Positions 1-7,701 of a stretch of DNA of 16,753 bases are shown here, piece by piece. This DNA comes from an uncultured Lewinella sp. Its GTDB lineage: Bacteria; Bacteroidota; Bacteroidia; Chitinophagales; Saprospiraceae. Numbering within the stretch: the stretch's first letter is position 1; each line of letters starts with the position of its first letter. The stretch lies in NCBI GenBank assembly GCA_938021455.1, contig CALIGP010000110.1, forward strand, positions 1 through 16,753. The letters are read 5' to 3'. Below the pieces are notes generated by a model that worked only from the letters and a program-made list of their open reading frames with translations, searched no databases and was not told the DNA's origin. The translations under genes and the position numbers were made by a program.

Positions 1-22
1 TCAACTCCGTGATCGACTCGGC

Positions 23-922
23 CTAAACCTTAGCATTCCGTACCTGGTGTACCAGCTCAATGGCTGGCTTCGCTACTTCTATTCCGAAGCCGCCGCCGTC
101 GAGTACATCCTGATAGCTTCTGGTGTGCAATTCCGTAAATCCTCCGCTGAACTCGAACTCATCTTCACCAATTTTGATGGATCGGAAGGTTCTGGCACCA
201 GTAGCCCGGATTTCTGCGGGGATGTTATCATAATCAACACTTAGCACCCAATTAACGTTGGCTTTGGCCAGTTTCAGGCGCCCCCGGGCGATGCTTTTTG
301 CGTGCTCGAAGACTTCCACCTCTTTCACTTCACCGAAGATCCACATCAACATATCAAAGAAGTGAACACCGATATTGGTAGCAATTCCTCCGGATTTTGA
401 GACATCTCCCTTCCAGCTGTGGTGGTACCATTTGCCACGGGAGGTGAAGTATTGCAAATCAACTTCATGGACCGTATCGGCCGGCATGGCGTCAATACGT
501 TTCTTGAGTTCGATGACGCTGTCGTGCAGGCGAAGCTGCAGGATATTGTAAATATTACCGGGATACTCTGCTTCGAGTTCTGCGAGTGCATCAACGTTCC
601 AGGGGTTGAGTACGATCGGCTTCTCGCAAATTACATCCGCGCCCAGGCGTAAACCGAACCGGATGTGGGCATCGTGAAGGTAATTGGGCGAGCAGATACT
701 GACGTAATCGATTTTCACGCCCTTGCGCTTGAGTTTTTCCAGGTGCCGATCGAAGCGCTCGAATTCCGTAAAGAAGTCCGCCTCGGGGAAATAGCTATCG
801 ATGATACCAACCGAATCAAAGGGATCGTAGGCCGCTAGCAGTTGGTTACCCGTGTCCTTAATCGCTTTCATATGACGGGGAGCGATGTAGCCGGCGGCGC
901 CGATTAAGACGAAATTTTTCAT
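23..922 (-). CDS. wlbA: Gfo/Idh/MocA-family oxidoreductase, WlbA/WbpB type
   Basis: A 299-residue NAD-dependent sugar dehydrogenase. The Rossmann start VLIGAAGYIAPRHMKAI (5-21) is typical of the WlbA subgroup, as is VSICSPNYLHDAHIRFGLR (74-92). EKP (100-102) carries catalytic Lys101, and GGIATNIGVHFFDML (178-192) carries the catalytic His187. WlbA/WbpB oxidises the 3-hydroxyl of UDP-N-acetylglucosaminuronic acid, giving the 3-keto form that an aminotransferase (WlbC/WbpE) converts to the amine later acetylated by WlbB. The partner acetyltransferase lies just upstream; the aminotransferase and the UDP-sugar dehydrogenase are not in this window. At about 300 residues it is close to the family's usual 310-350. 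It starts with ATG and ends in TAG at 25-23. Confidence 0.88.
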   Translation of the reverse strand: MKNFVLIGAAGYIAPRHMKAIKDTGNQLLAAYDPFDSVGIIDSYFPEADFFTEFERFDRHLEKLKRKGVKIDYVSICSPNYLHDAHIRFGLRLGADVICEKPIVLNPWNVDALAELEAEYPGNIYNILQLRLHDSVIELKKRIDAMPADTVHEVDLQYFTSRGKWYHHSWKGDVSKSGGIATNIGVHFFDMLMWIFGEVKEVEVFEHAKSIARGRLKLAKANVNWVLSVDYDNIPAEIRATGARTFRSIKIGEDEFEFSGGFTELHTRSYQDVLDGGGFGIEVAKPAIELVHQVRNAKV

Positions 923-1413
923 GATGTAGCGCTCTTGTAAATTGACAGATTCAAAGTTGAAAATCAGCTAAATTCAGTAATTAATGTTTTTTGCGATCCG
1001 AGGCTTAAGGCCCAGTTCTTGCGATAGAACCTCCTCGCGCACTAGAAGTGAAAATTCTTGAGGCAATACTTTACCGAAGCGAAGGCTCGGTCATTGCAAG
1101 CCAGGGTTTTGGGTAATATGCCTGATCATTCACAGCAAATTGTAAAAATTACCTGAAGTGACCGAGCTCACTATATTGTATTTTGTATACCTGTAATATT
1201 TTTCGCTCAATTTTACCCGATGCGACGAAAGCACGATGCCGTGGGGCCACCATTATGAAATTTGGCCGGGCGCCAACAACCGAGCGAATCTTAACCATAT
1301 CAGTGATCTATTTGAGCGGCAAATTTAACAACTTCATTTCACTTACTTCCTTGCCCATAAATTCCAGAGAAGTAAAGCAGCTTAACCCCAGGGATAACTT
1401 GAAAGAGCTAAAA
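923..1413. other. Gene-free spacer, 491 bases
   Basis: I see no gene on either strand here. A long plus-strand frame that starts at 1183 owes most of its length to the shadow of the acetyltransferase gene. On the minus strand TAAATTTG at 1327-1320 matches the Bacteroidota -7 element TAnnTTTG exactly, but no TTG/TTTG is found at the correct -33 distance; CAACTTTG at about 957-950 is a one-mismatch -7 candidate 28 bases upstream of the oxidoreductase ATG. The spacer may hold that gene's own promoter, or mark a place where a gene was lost. No terminator-like hairpin with a T-run was found. Confidence 0.45.
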
Positions 1414-1989
1414 TTATACGGTGCGAACCTTCCCGAATTCCAGAAGATAAACCTGTTTGCTTTCGGGGCAGACGGCCCTTCCGCTTTCATCAAAATGCAG
1501 TCGGTGGCCATACTCGCTCACCCAGCCCAATTGCTTAGCAGGATTGCCCACCAAGAGGGCATATTCGGGCACATCCTTCGTCACTACGGCTCCTGCGCCA
1601 ATCATGGCAAAGGCACCGATATCATTTCCACAAACTATGGTGGCATTAGCGCCAATAGAGGCTCCGCGTCCGACCCGGGTAGTCTGATACTGATCCCGGC
1701 GGTTGACCGCACTTCTGGGGTTAATGACGTTGGTAAAAACACAGGAAGGCCCCAGAAACACGTCGTCTGCACATATGACGCCAGTGTAAAGAGAAACGTT
1801 GTTCTGCACCTTTACATTTCGTCCAAGAACAACCCCGGAAGAGACCACTACGTTCTGGCCGATGTTACAACCTTCCCCCAGTTCACAACCAGCCATTAGA
1901 TGACTGAAGTGCCATATCTTAGTTCCCTTTCCAATGGTGCATCCTTCATCAATGACGGCGGTAGGGTGGGAGAAGAAGTTGTCATTCAT
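1414..1989 (-). CDS. wlbB: Left-handed beta-helix N-acetyltransferase, WlbB/WbpD type
   Basis: A 191-residue hexapeptide-repeat acyltransferase. Isoleucine-rich hexapeptides begin at about residue 8 (HPTAVIDEGCTIGKGTKIWHF) and continue through GASIGANATIVCGNDIGAFAMIGAGAVV (109-136), ending in the usual 'VPEYALLVGNPAKQLGW' cap. The insertion FTNVINPRSAVNR (85-97) between coils is characteristic of WlbB/WbpD. These enzymes use acetyl-CoA to acetylate the 3-amino group of UDP-GlcNAc3NA (the 3-amino uronic acid) and work as trimers in the cytoplasm. The gene starts in an ATGA overlap with the upstream GT4. An oxidoreductase of the same pathway follows about 490 bases downstream, which supports the assignment over the related 3,4-acetyltransferases. 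Confidence 0.85.
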   Translation of the reverse strand: MNDNFFSHPTAVIDEGCTIGKGTKIWHFSHLMAGCELGEGCNIGQNVVVSSGVVLGRNVKVQNNVSLYTGVICADDVFLGPSCVFTNVINPRSAVNRRDQYQTTRVGRGASIGANATIVCGNDIGAFAMIGAGAVVTKDVPEYALLVGNPAKQLGWVSEYGHRLHFDESGRAVCPESKQVYLLEFGKVRTV

Positions 1990-3098
1990 GACGGCGAAAA
2001 TGATCTTAGTTTGTCAAGGTAAAGCTTTGCTACGAAAGTATCTCTGAATTTACTTTCCATCAACGCTCTTCCACGCTCTCCCATTATCTGGCATTCCGAA
2101 AATGGTTCAACTGCCGCCTTTAGAAAAGCATTCCCCAACGCGACCTCATCCTTCAGGGGGATCAACCACCCCGTTTCCCCGTCAATCACCACTTCTCTGC
2201 TTCCAGGCACGTCAAATGCGATCAGGGGCCGTCCGGTAGCAGCGGCTTCAAGTAGTACGCGAGGGCAGCCTTCTCGGTAAGAGGGCAACACAACGAAGGA
2301 GGCTTTGGCTAAAGCTGGCCGGACATCAGGGAGCTGTCCGAGAAATTCAACAAAGCCTTCTTCTTTCCAGGCCGATAACTCAGCAGAAGACACAGAAGCT
2401 GGATTCCCCTCATCAATATCTCCAATGACCTGAAAACTGAGAGTTGGGTCTACTTGACGCGCTAGCCTGGCGGCCTCGATAAATTCTCTGATTCCCTTAT
2501 CTGACAACAACCTTCCTACAAAAAGAAATCGGCCAGGAGTTGCCTGCGAATAATCTACGTAAGCGTAGTGATCCAGGTCAATACCAGAACCTGGAGCTAG
2601 TTCCGAGATAGACGTGGATACGATACCCTGCTCTATGAACAGGTCTCTGTCGTCAGGATTATGGAAAAAGACAACTTGGGCCCGTCGCAAGGCCAAGCGG
2701 TACAATGTACTCACCAGCAACGTATTTGCCTTTCCGCCCAAAAAGGTGTAGCCTAAGCCGGTGATCGTCGCCATGCTTTTTCTACTAAGCCAGCGGGCGA
2801 CCAGCGAACCATAGATGACTGGTTTAATGGTATAGTGTAATGCTACATCTACCTGCTTCTCACGATAAATTCGGCTTAGTTCGGAGATCAGTCTCAAATC
2901 ATTAAAAGGATTTACGCTTTTTCGCTGTAGGTTCTTTAGGGGAATAAAGGAAGCCCCCTCGGCCTCTAATTCATTTACTCCTTCACCACTGGGGGCCAGC
3001 AAAACAACCCGGTAACCTTCGAGGAGAAAAGCCTTAATAATTGGCCTCCGAAAGTTAGATAAATTCCAAACCGAGTTGGAGACAATGGCTACTGTCAT
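1986..3098 (-). CDS. GT4 family glycosyltransferase (PglA/CapM/WlbE-like)
   Basis: About 370 residues with a GT-B fold. The opening VAIVSNSVWNLSNFRRPII is typical of the subgroup that acts on undecaprenyl-diphosphate-linked sugars (PglA, CapM, WlbE types). HYTIKPVIYGSL and TITGLGYTFLG are further subgroup marks. VGRLLSDKG contains the donor phosphate-binding Arg196 and Lys201, and EGCPRVLLE is the E-x7-E motif (Glu276, Glu284). A retaining transfer to a membrane-bound acceptor is expected; given the neighbours, the donor could be the diacetamido-uronic acid. The start is uncertain: ATG at 3098 puts the first beta strand at residue 2, but ATG at 3122 or 3131, overlapping the epimerase remnant, is possible. 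The TGA overlaps the acetyltransferase ATG by 4 bases. Confidence 0.87.
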   Translation of the reverse strand: MTVAIVSNSVWNLSNFRRPIIKAFLLEGYRVVLLAPSGEGVNELEAEGASFIPLKNLQRKSVNPFNDLRLISELSRIYREKQVDVALHYTIKPVIYGSLVARWLSRKSMATITGLGYTFLGGKANTLLVSTLYRLALRRAQVVFFHNPDDRDLFIEQGIVSTSISELAPGSGIDLDHYAYVDYSQATPGRFLFVGRLLSDKGIREFIEAARLARQVDPTLSFQVIGDIDEGNPASVSSAELSAWKEEGFVEFLGQLPDVRPALAKASFVVLPSYREGCPRVLLEAAATGRPLIAFDVPGSREVVIDGETGWLIPLKDEVALGNAFLKAAVEPFSECQIMGERGRALMESKFRDTFVAKLYLDKLRSFSPS

Positions 3099-3111
3099 GG
3101 TGGGCAAGGGC

Positions 3112-3477
3112 TTATTTTTCATGTCTACCATGGCCTACCGTTTCGGCCCTTTGTATAGCGGGCAGATATTGCCCGCCCTTGGCTCCACCCTGCTTTTGCA
3201 AGCAAAACAATGCACCTGCATCTGTGCCCTTAAATTCTTCAATATGATGGATGGCATGCGCGGACACTTCGGCAGGTTCAGCGGGGTCGTTATACTTTGG
3301 CTTGGGTATTCTCATTTCTTCAAAGAAAACATGGCTCATCTCCGAATCATAATGCTGGCCTGTATGCACGATTACCTCCTCCATACCATGGTAACCACGA
3401 ATGTAATTACTTAACGGAGCTGCCTTGATGAATTGAGGTCTCGCCCCAACGATGGTTACGATTTTTTTAATTCTCAT
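3112..3477 (-). pseudogene. Truncated UDP-HexNAc 2-epimerase (wecB/wlbD type), N-terminal remnant
   Basis: The first 63 residues are a textbook start of a non-hydrolysing UDP-N-acetylglucosamine 2-epimerase: KKIVTIVGARPQFIKAAPLS (4-23), VIVHTGQHYDSEMSHVFFEE (35-54) and PKPKYN. Intact members are about 350-380 residues; here homology stops near position 3289 and a 58-residue unrelated tail runs to TAA at 3114-3112. The central and C-terminal parts of the family, including 'VHGDT', 'HVEAG' and the catalytic Glu and His residues, are absent from this frame, and I do not find them in the other two minus frames. It most likely lost its 3' part by deletion. In loci with wlbA and wlbB the expected gene is wlbD/wbpI, which turns UDP-GlcNAc3NAcA into UDP-ManNAc3NAcA. 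An assembly deletion is the alternative. Confidence 0.85.
3158..3176. repeat. Perfect inverted repeat (hairpin) in the tail of the broken epimerase
   Basis: The arms GCGGGCA (3158-3164) and TGCCCGC (3170-3176) pair perfectly around a 5-base loop. It lies in the non-homologous stretch between the epimerase remnant and the next GT4. No T-run follows on the minus strand, so it is not a standard terminator. A second short inverted repeat (TTTTGC, GCAAAA) lies at 3194-3207. Confidence 0.5.
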
Positions 3478-3513
3478 TTTATTTTAAAACCTCACCAATA
3501 CTTGTGGCCTCTT

Positions 3514-4716
3514 TCAGGAAGCGGATGGCGCCAGGTACTGGCGTAGTTCTGGAAGGTTAGGGGAGCTGATTACGGTCCCTGTCTTAGTCCATTGTTCGTA
3601 AGCAGTCGCTAACCATTGCTGTAATTGCGCCAGTTCTGGATCGGCGAATACAGCACCCGCATCCGCTTTCCCGATAATTTTTTTCATCTCCGGATCTCCT
3701 GGGCCTTTCACAAGCGCTAATATCGGACGCCCCGTTGCCAAATACTCCCAAAGCTTCGCCGTTAATACACCATAATAACCAGGAGCGGACCAGGTCAACA
3801 AAAGTAAAAGCTGAGCCTTAGCCTGTAGGTCTCGTGCTGCTTCAGCAGTAACCGAGGCTTTTATATCGAGCATTACTTCCGGAAGTCCGTGGGTAAATTG
3901 ACGAAAGTATTGATCATCTTTTCCTCGGTAAATAAGCCGCAGCCTATTTTCATCAATGGTTCCTGCAGCCAGTAATTCTTGTAAAGCAGCCACCAGTTTT
4001 TCTGGCGTTCTCAGATCTGGATATAAACTTCCTGTGTATACGATCGTAAAATGCGAAGACAGCGGGGCTGTTTGGGCAGGAGGCAGCTTTGCCAATGCAT
4101 TATACTTGACCTTTATGTTAGCGTGCCACCCTTTCATCTGTTGACGTTGCCCCTCCGATACCATCCACACCTCTTCTGCGGATCGGATGACTCGCTTTCC
4201 CCACCACCGCTGCAAGGCAGGCCACCAGATTGTTTGGTGAACTCCATCAACCGGCAGGTCCCTGAAGTCTGCAATCCACTTCAAGTCTGGAAACCGTTTT
4301 TTTAGCCTTGATGCTACAAGGTGATCCGACCATGGCCTAAAGGATGAAAACACGGTAGTTATGCCGTGTTTTTCTATCAATTTGCAAGCTTGCTGATAAG
4401 CTTTTCGTCGGTAAAGGGGACCACCGTCATCCGTTATCATCAGGAAGGGAAAAGCCTGGCGAAGAGGAAGCAGGCGACTTACAACTGTGTTTTTTGCGGC
4501 CTTGACGGAGATCGTTTTAACCTTCAGCAAGGAACGGAGGTCAGGAGCGTTTACGGAAATAGTTTCCTTTACATGGGGAAACTCAGCGCCCATTTTTTCT
4601 GCTGTTAAGACGTACAGGTCTCCGGCTTTTGCGAGTTCTTGGCCGATATAATAGGCACGTCGGGCGCCCGGTGAATTACCGGGCGAATAGAAATAAGCAA
4701 GCTGTAGCGTCTTCAT
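3514..4716 (-). CDS. GT4-like glycosyltransferase
   Basis: A 400-residue GT-B protein. The N-terminal domain begins LQLAYFYSPGNSPGARRAYY, the Gly/Pro-rich opening of GT4 enzymes of the 'glycosyltransferase WbuB-like' kind, and WIADFRDLPVD near residues 147-157 is the conserved 'DfRDpw' block. IVYTGSLYPDLRTP starts the C-terminal donor domain. GVLTAKLWEYLATGRPILAL (about 316-335) replaces the classical E-x7-E motif, as in relatives that read 'G(T/V)(L/P)(T/S)GKLFEYLA'. I chose the ATG at 4716-4714 because it makes an ATGA overlap with the asparagine-synthase stop; a longer frame from 4761 would sit within that gene. It probably adds one sugar to the lipid-linked repeat unit. The donor is unknown. 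Confidence 0.84.
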   Translation of the reverse strand: MKTLQLAYFYSPGNSPGARRAYYIGQELAKAGDLYVLTAEKMGAEFPHVKETISVNAPDLRSLLKVKTISVKAAKNTVVSRLLPLRQAFPFLMITDDGGPLYRRKAYQQACKLIEKHGITTVFSSFRPWSDHLVASRLKKRFPDLKWIADFRDLPVDGVHQTIWWPALQRWWGKRVIRSAEEVWMVSEGQRQQMKGWHANIKVKYNALAKLPPAQTAPLSSHFTIVYTGSLYPDLRTPEKLVAALQELLAAGTIDENRLRLIYRGKDDQYFRQFTHGLPEVMLDIKASVTAEAARDLQAKAQLLLLLTWSAPGYYGVLTAKLWEYLATGRPILALVKGPGDPEMKKIIGKADAGAVFADPELAQLQQWLATAYEQWTKTGTVISSPNLPELRQYLAPSAS

Positions 4717-6596
4717 TCTGCCCAACGAATATGCCACTGATGAAGAACAAAAAGGAACCAAACCGGATAGGCGTTAATGTAAGATGACGGGCTCAAATAG
4801 TCTTTGATGATTCCTTCAACGCTACCTGGCTTAAATTGAAATCTTTTGATAAAGCTTTGGTCAGCTGCCATATCCTGCAAACGGTCCACTAGTTTAGTTC
4901 TCAGCCATCGATCAAGAGGGATCGTGAACCCTCTCTTAGGTCCGTCAATCAACTTCTCGGGTAAAGACGCTGCTAACAATTGTCTCGGAAGAATTTTGGC
5001 CTTTCTTCCTCGCAGTTTATACCCCGGGGGCAATGTCATGGCGAAAGCAATCAGATCAGTGTCAAGAAAAGGCAAGCGAACTTCTAGGCCATTATACATG
5101 CTTGCTCGATCCACCTTCACCATTAGATCTCCTTCCATAAAGTTTTGCAGATCGTCCATGCCCATCTCACTTAATAACTCAGCACTTCCCCAATGTTTTT
5201 CTCTACGGCTCTTTGGCAAAACACCCAATCGGCTTAAAACACTTTGATCGGTGTAGTCTGAAGCCTGCTGGAAAAAAAATTCCGCAGAGGTGGCCGTAAT
5301 ACTTTCTGCTAGTTTGTATAGTTTTTCTTCCGTGTTAACTACTAGTAACCCTGATTTTTTAAGAAGTCTTGAAAGTCGATCCGGTCGACCAAAGCGAATA
5401 CTATCTGCCATTAATTTTCGAGCGGCAAAGGGGATTTTTTTTAGATAGCGTTCGAAGTTTACAGTAGCCCGGTATTTAGCATAACCTCCAAACAGTTCGT
5501 CTCCTCCATCACCTCCTAGACAGCACTTTACCGTTTGACTTGTTCCCTCAGCTAAAAGATGAGTTGCAATGCCGGAAGCATCTCCAAACGGCTCGTCGTA
5601 GATATCCGCGTAAACGGGAATCAATCGTAGAAAATCATCTACGTTACAGTAAAACTCTGTGTGATCAGTCTTTAAGTGCTTGGCGATAGCGGCAGCGCGT
5701 GGCGCTTCATCAAAAACGGGGTCATCAAAACCCATCGTAAATGTTTTAACGGGCTCCTTGGTCAACCCTGACAGCGTTGCCGCGATAAGACTTGAATCAA
5801 CCCCTCCGCTAAGTAACACGCCTACCGGAACATCCGACTGGAGCCTGCGCCGACAACTATTCTCAAAAATGGAGCGAAAACGGTCAACTGGATTTTTTTC
5901 TTTTGGCTGCTTTCGGCAACTACTGTGGTCAAAAAAAATGCCTTTGGTGATTTCTCCTGTTGTAGCCTTCAATTCCAGCCATTCTCCCTGCCTTAGTTTG
6001 TGCGTGTTTTGATACACTGTATCTGGAGCCGAAATATACCCTCTGCTTAGATACTCGCCAATAGTGTTGTGGTTGATGGAAGCGTCATGATCTGGGAACT
6101 CGCGTAACACCTTCATTTCAGATGCAAACAAAAAAGAACTGTTCGTTTGGCTGTAGTAGAGGGGCTTAATACCAAGAGGGTCCCGAGCGAGCAAGAGGGT
6201 TTCCCTTTCTTCATTCCATAAAGCGAAAGCAAACATTCCTTTTAAACGATGCAGCGCGGACTTCCCCCATTGCTTCAGAGCAATCAATAGGACTTCCGTA
6301 TCAGAGGTGCTTTGGAATGTATGTCCTAATTGGATGAGTTGACTTCGTAGTTCACGATAGTTGTAAACCTCTCCGTTGTAGTTTAGGGTTAACGGTCCAA
6401 CAGTCATTGGCTGGTGACCACCGGGGGAGATATCTATAACAGCTAAACGCCCGTGCATAAAGCTGACGTGACCTGAAGAATAGCTCCCGATTCCATCAGG
6501 CCCTCCGGAAGATAAGTGTCCACCTACCCTCTCCAGTATTTCAGGATCAAAACGAGAGCCTCTTTTTCTATTAATCGCCCCTGCTATCCGACACAT
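4713..6596 (-). CDS. asnB: Asparagine-synthase-like glutamine amidotransferase
   Basis: A 627-residue two-domain enzyme. After removal of Met1, Cys2 is the N-terminal nucleophile of the class II glutaminase domain. HGRLAVIDISPGGHQPM with Arg50, NYNGEVYNY with Asn74 and Glu76, and SDTE with Asp99 form its glutamine site. The synthetase domain has the ATP loop SGGVDSS (263-269), 'DEPFGDASGIATHLLAE' and GGDGGDELFGGY (361-372). Ammonia freed from glutamine is passed to an ATP-activated carboxylate. In polysaccharide loci such proteins (for example WbpS of Pseudomonas) are linked to amidation of uronic-acid residues, and uronic-acid genes lie downstream here. A housekeeping role in asparagine synthesis cannot be excluded. 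The TGA overlaps the ATG of the next GT4 by 4 bases. A 156-base spacer separates it from fcl. Confidence 0.9.
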   Translation of the reverse strand: MCRIAGAINRKRGSRFDPEILERVGGHLSSGGPDGIGSYSSGHVSFMHGRLAVIDISPGGHQPMTVGPLTLNYNGEVYNYRELRSQLIQLGHTFQSTSDTEVLLIALKQWGKSALHRLKGMFAFALWNEERETLLLARDPLGIKPLYYSQTNSSFLFASEMKVLREFPDHDASINHNTIGEYLSRGYISAPDTVYQNTHKLRQGEWLELKATTGEITKGIFFDHSSCRKQPKEKNPVDRFRSIFENSCRRRLQSDVPVGVLLSGGVDSSLIAATLSGLTKEPVKTFTMGFDDPVFDEAPRAAAIAKHLKTDHTEFYCNVDDFLRLIPVYADIYDEPFGDASGIATHLLAEGTSQTVKCCLGGDGGDELFGGYAKYRATVNFERYLKKIPFAARKLMADSIRFGRPDRLSRLLKKSGLLVVNTEEKLYKLAESITATSAEFFFQQASDYTDQSVLSRLGVLPKSRREKHWGSAELLSEMGMDDLQNFMEGDLMVKVDRASMYNGLEVRLPFLDTDLIAFAMTLPPGYKLRGRKAKILPRQLLAASLPEKLIDGPKRGFTIPLDRWLRTKLVDRLQDMAADQSFIKRFQFKPGSVEGIIKDYLSPSSYINAYPVWFLFVLHQWHIRWAE

Positions 6597-6752
6597 ATCA
6601 AAACAGATATTTTCCTTTCAAAACGCGGTTGCTAGCATTCGAAAAGGCGCCTTGTGTAAAAGAGGCCACGTAATCGCTTGAAAACGGAGCCCTCCCGGGA
6701 TAAAAAAATAAGATTGATAGGAAATCTGATTCGAAGTTACTTCACCATTTTT

Positions 6753-7685
6753 TCAATACCACTCTTCTCCGGTTAAACTTGCATACACCTGTTCAATTCC
6801 ACTTTTCAAGGAAATGGTATGCTTCCAACCCATAGCATTCAGCTTCCCTACATTCATAAGTTTCCGGGGAGTACCGTCAGGCTTTGTCATATCGTGAGAT
6901 ATTTCCCCTTGGTAACCTACCACCTCTTTTATGGTTTGGGCAAGTTCCAGTATGGCTAAGTCCTCTCCCGTACCAATGTTTACGAAGCCGTAGTCACTGA
7001 ATTCTCTCATCAGAAACACACAAGCATCAGCCAAGTCATCCGCGTGAAGAAACTCTCGTTTGGGAAGCCCTGTCCCCCACATAACCACTTCTTTTTCGTT
7101 ATTCACTTTCGCTTCATGAAACTTACGAATCAGTGCAGGTAAAACGTGGCTTGACTTCAGGTCGTAATTATCATTCGGACCATAAAGGTTAGTGGGCATT
7201 ACTGAGATAAAATCACAGCCGTATTGATGCCGGTAGGCATCACACAGTTTTATCCCCGTAATTTTAGCTATTGCATAAGGTTCATTGGTAGGCTCAAGAG
7301 GCCCCGTGAGCAAAGCATCTTCTGTTAATGGCTGGGGTGCTAACTTAGGGTAGATGCAGGAAGAGCCTAAAAACATCAGTTTCGTTACACCATACACACG
7401 AGCAGCTTCGATAATATTGGCCTCAATCATGAGGTTATCATAGAGAAATTCTCCTCGGTAAGTGTTGTTCGCCAATATTCCGCCAACTTTAGCAGCGGCC
7501 AGAAAAACGTAATCAGGTCTTTCCTGGTCAAAGAACCGTTTAACCAGTTGCTGGTCTCTTAGGTCTAACTCTCGGCTTGTTCGGCTGACTATATTGCTAA
7601 ATCCCGCCGCTTCCAGACTACGTTGAATGGCAGATCCTACCATGCCTCGATGGCCTGCGATATATATCTTGTCGGTCTTATTCAT
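6753..7685 (-). CDS. fcl: GDP-L-fucose synthase (GDP-4-keto-6-deoxymannose 3,5-epimerase/4-reductase)
   Basis: A 310-residue bifunctional SDR that epimerises C3 and C5 and then reduces C4 with NADPH, giving GDP-L-fucose. GHRGMVG (11-17) is the family's NADP loop. LGSSCIYP (106-113) holds Ser108 and Cys110, YAIAK (137-141) the Tyr/Lys pair, and His180 follows in KSSHVLPALIRKFHEA; these match Ser107, Cys109, Tyr136, Lys140 and His179 of the E. coli enzyme shifted by one. 'WGTGLPKREFLHADDLADAC' is also characteristic. I chose the ATG at 7685-7683, 16 bases after gmd; a longer frame would need a TTG inside gmd and adds residues the family lacks. It is sometimes named wcaG. Confidence 0.96.
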   Translation of the reverse strand: MNKTDKIYIAGHRGMVGSAIQRSLEAAGFSNIVSRTSRELDLRDQQLVKRFFDQERPDYVFLAAAKVGGILANNTYRGEFLYDNLMIEANIIEAARVYGVTKLMFLGSSCIYPKLAPQPLTEDALLTGPLEPTNEPYAIAKITGIKLCDAYRHQYGCDFISVMPTNLYGPNDNYDLKSSHVLPALIRKFHEAKVNNEKEVVMWGTGLPKREFLHADDLADACVFLMREFSDYGFVNIGTGEDLAILELAQTIKEVVGYQGEISHDMTKPDGTPRKLMNVGKLNAMGWKHTISLKSGIEQVYASLTGEEWY

Positions 7686-7701
7686 TAGATTATTACCTAA
7701 G

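Noticed and set aside
1183..1899. A 238-codon plus-strand open frame
   Set aside because: It lies mostly opposite the acetyltransferase gene, shows no domain, and has a low-complexity translation typical of an antisense shadow. The hexapeptide repeats on the minus strand are unmistakable.
3076..3414. A 112-codon plus-strand frame over the epimerase remnant
   Set aside because: It is antisense to a sequence with clear epimerase motifs and has no recognisable features of its own.
4846..5247. A 133-codon plus-strand frame within the asparagine-synthase gene
   Set aside because: It is antisense to a conserved domain, and its Ser/Arg-rich translation is typical of a shadow frame.
6597..6752. A possible terminator between fcl and the asparagine-synthase gene, from the TCCCGGGA palindrome and a nearby T-run
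   Set aside because: On the minus strand the T-run comes before the palindrome, and the palindrome has no loop, so it does not make a Rho-independent terminator.
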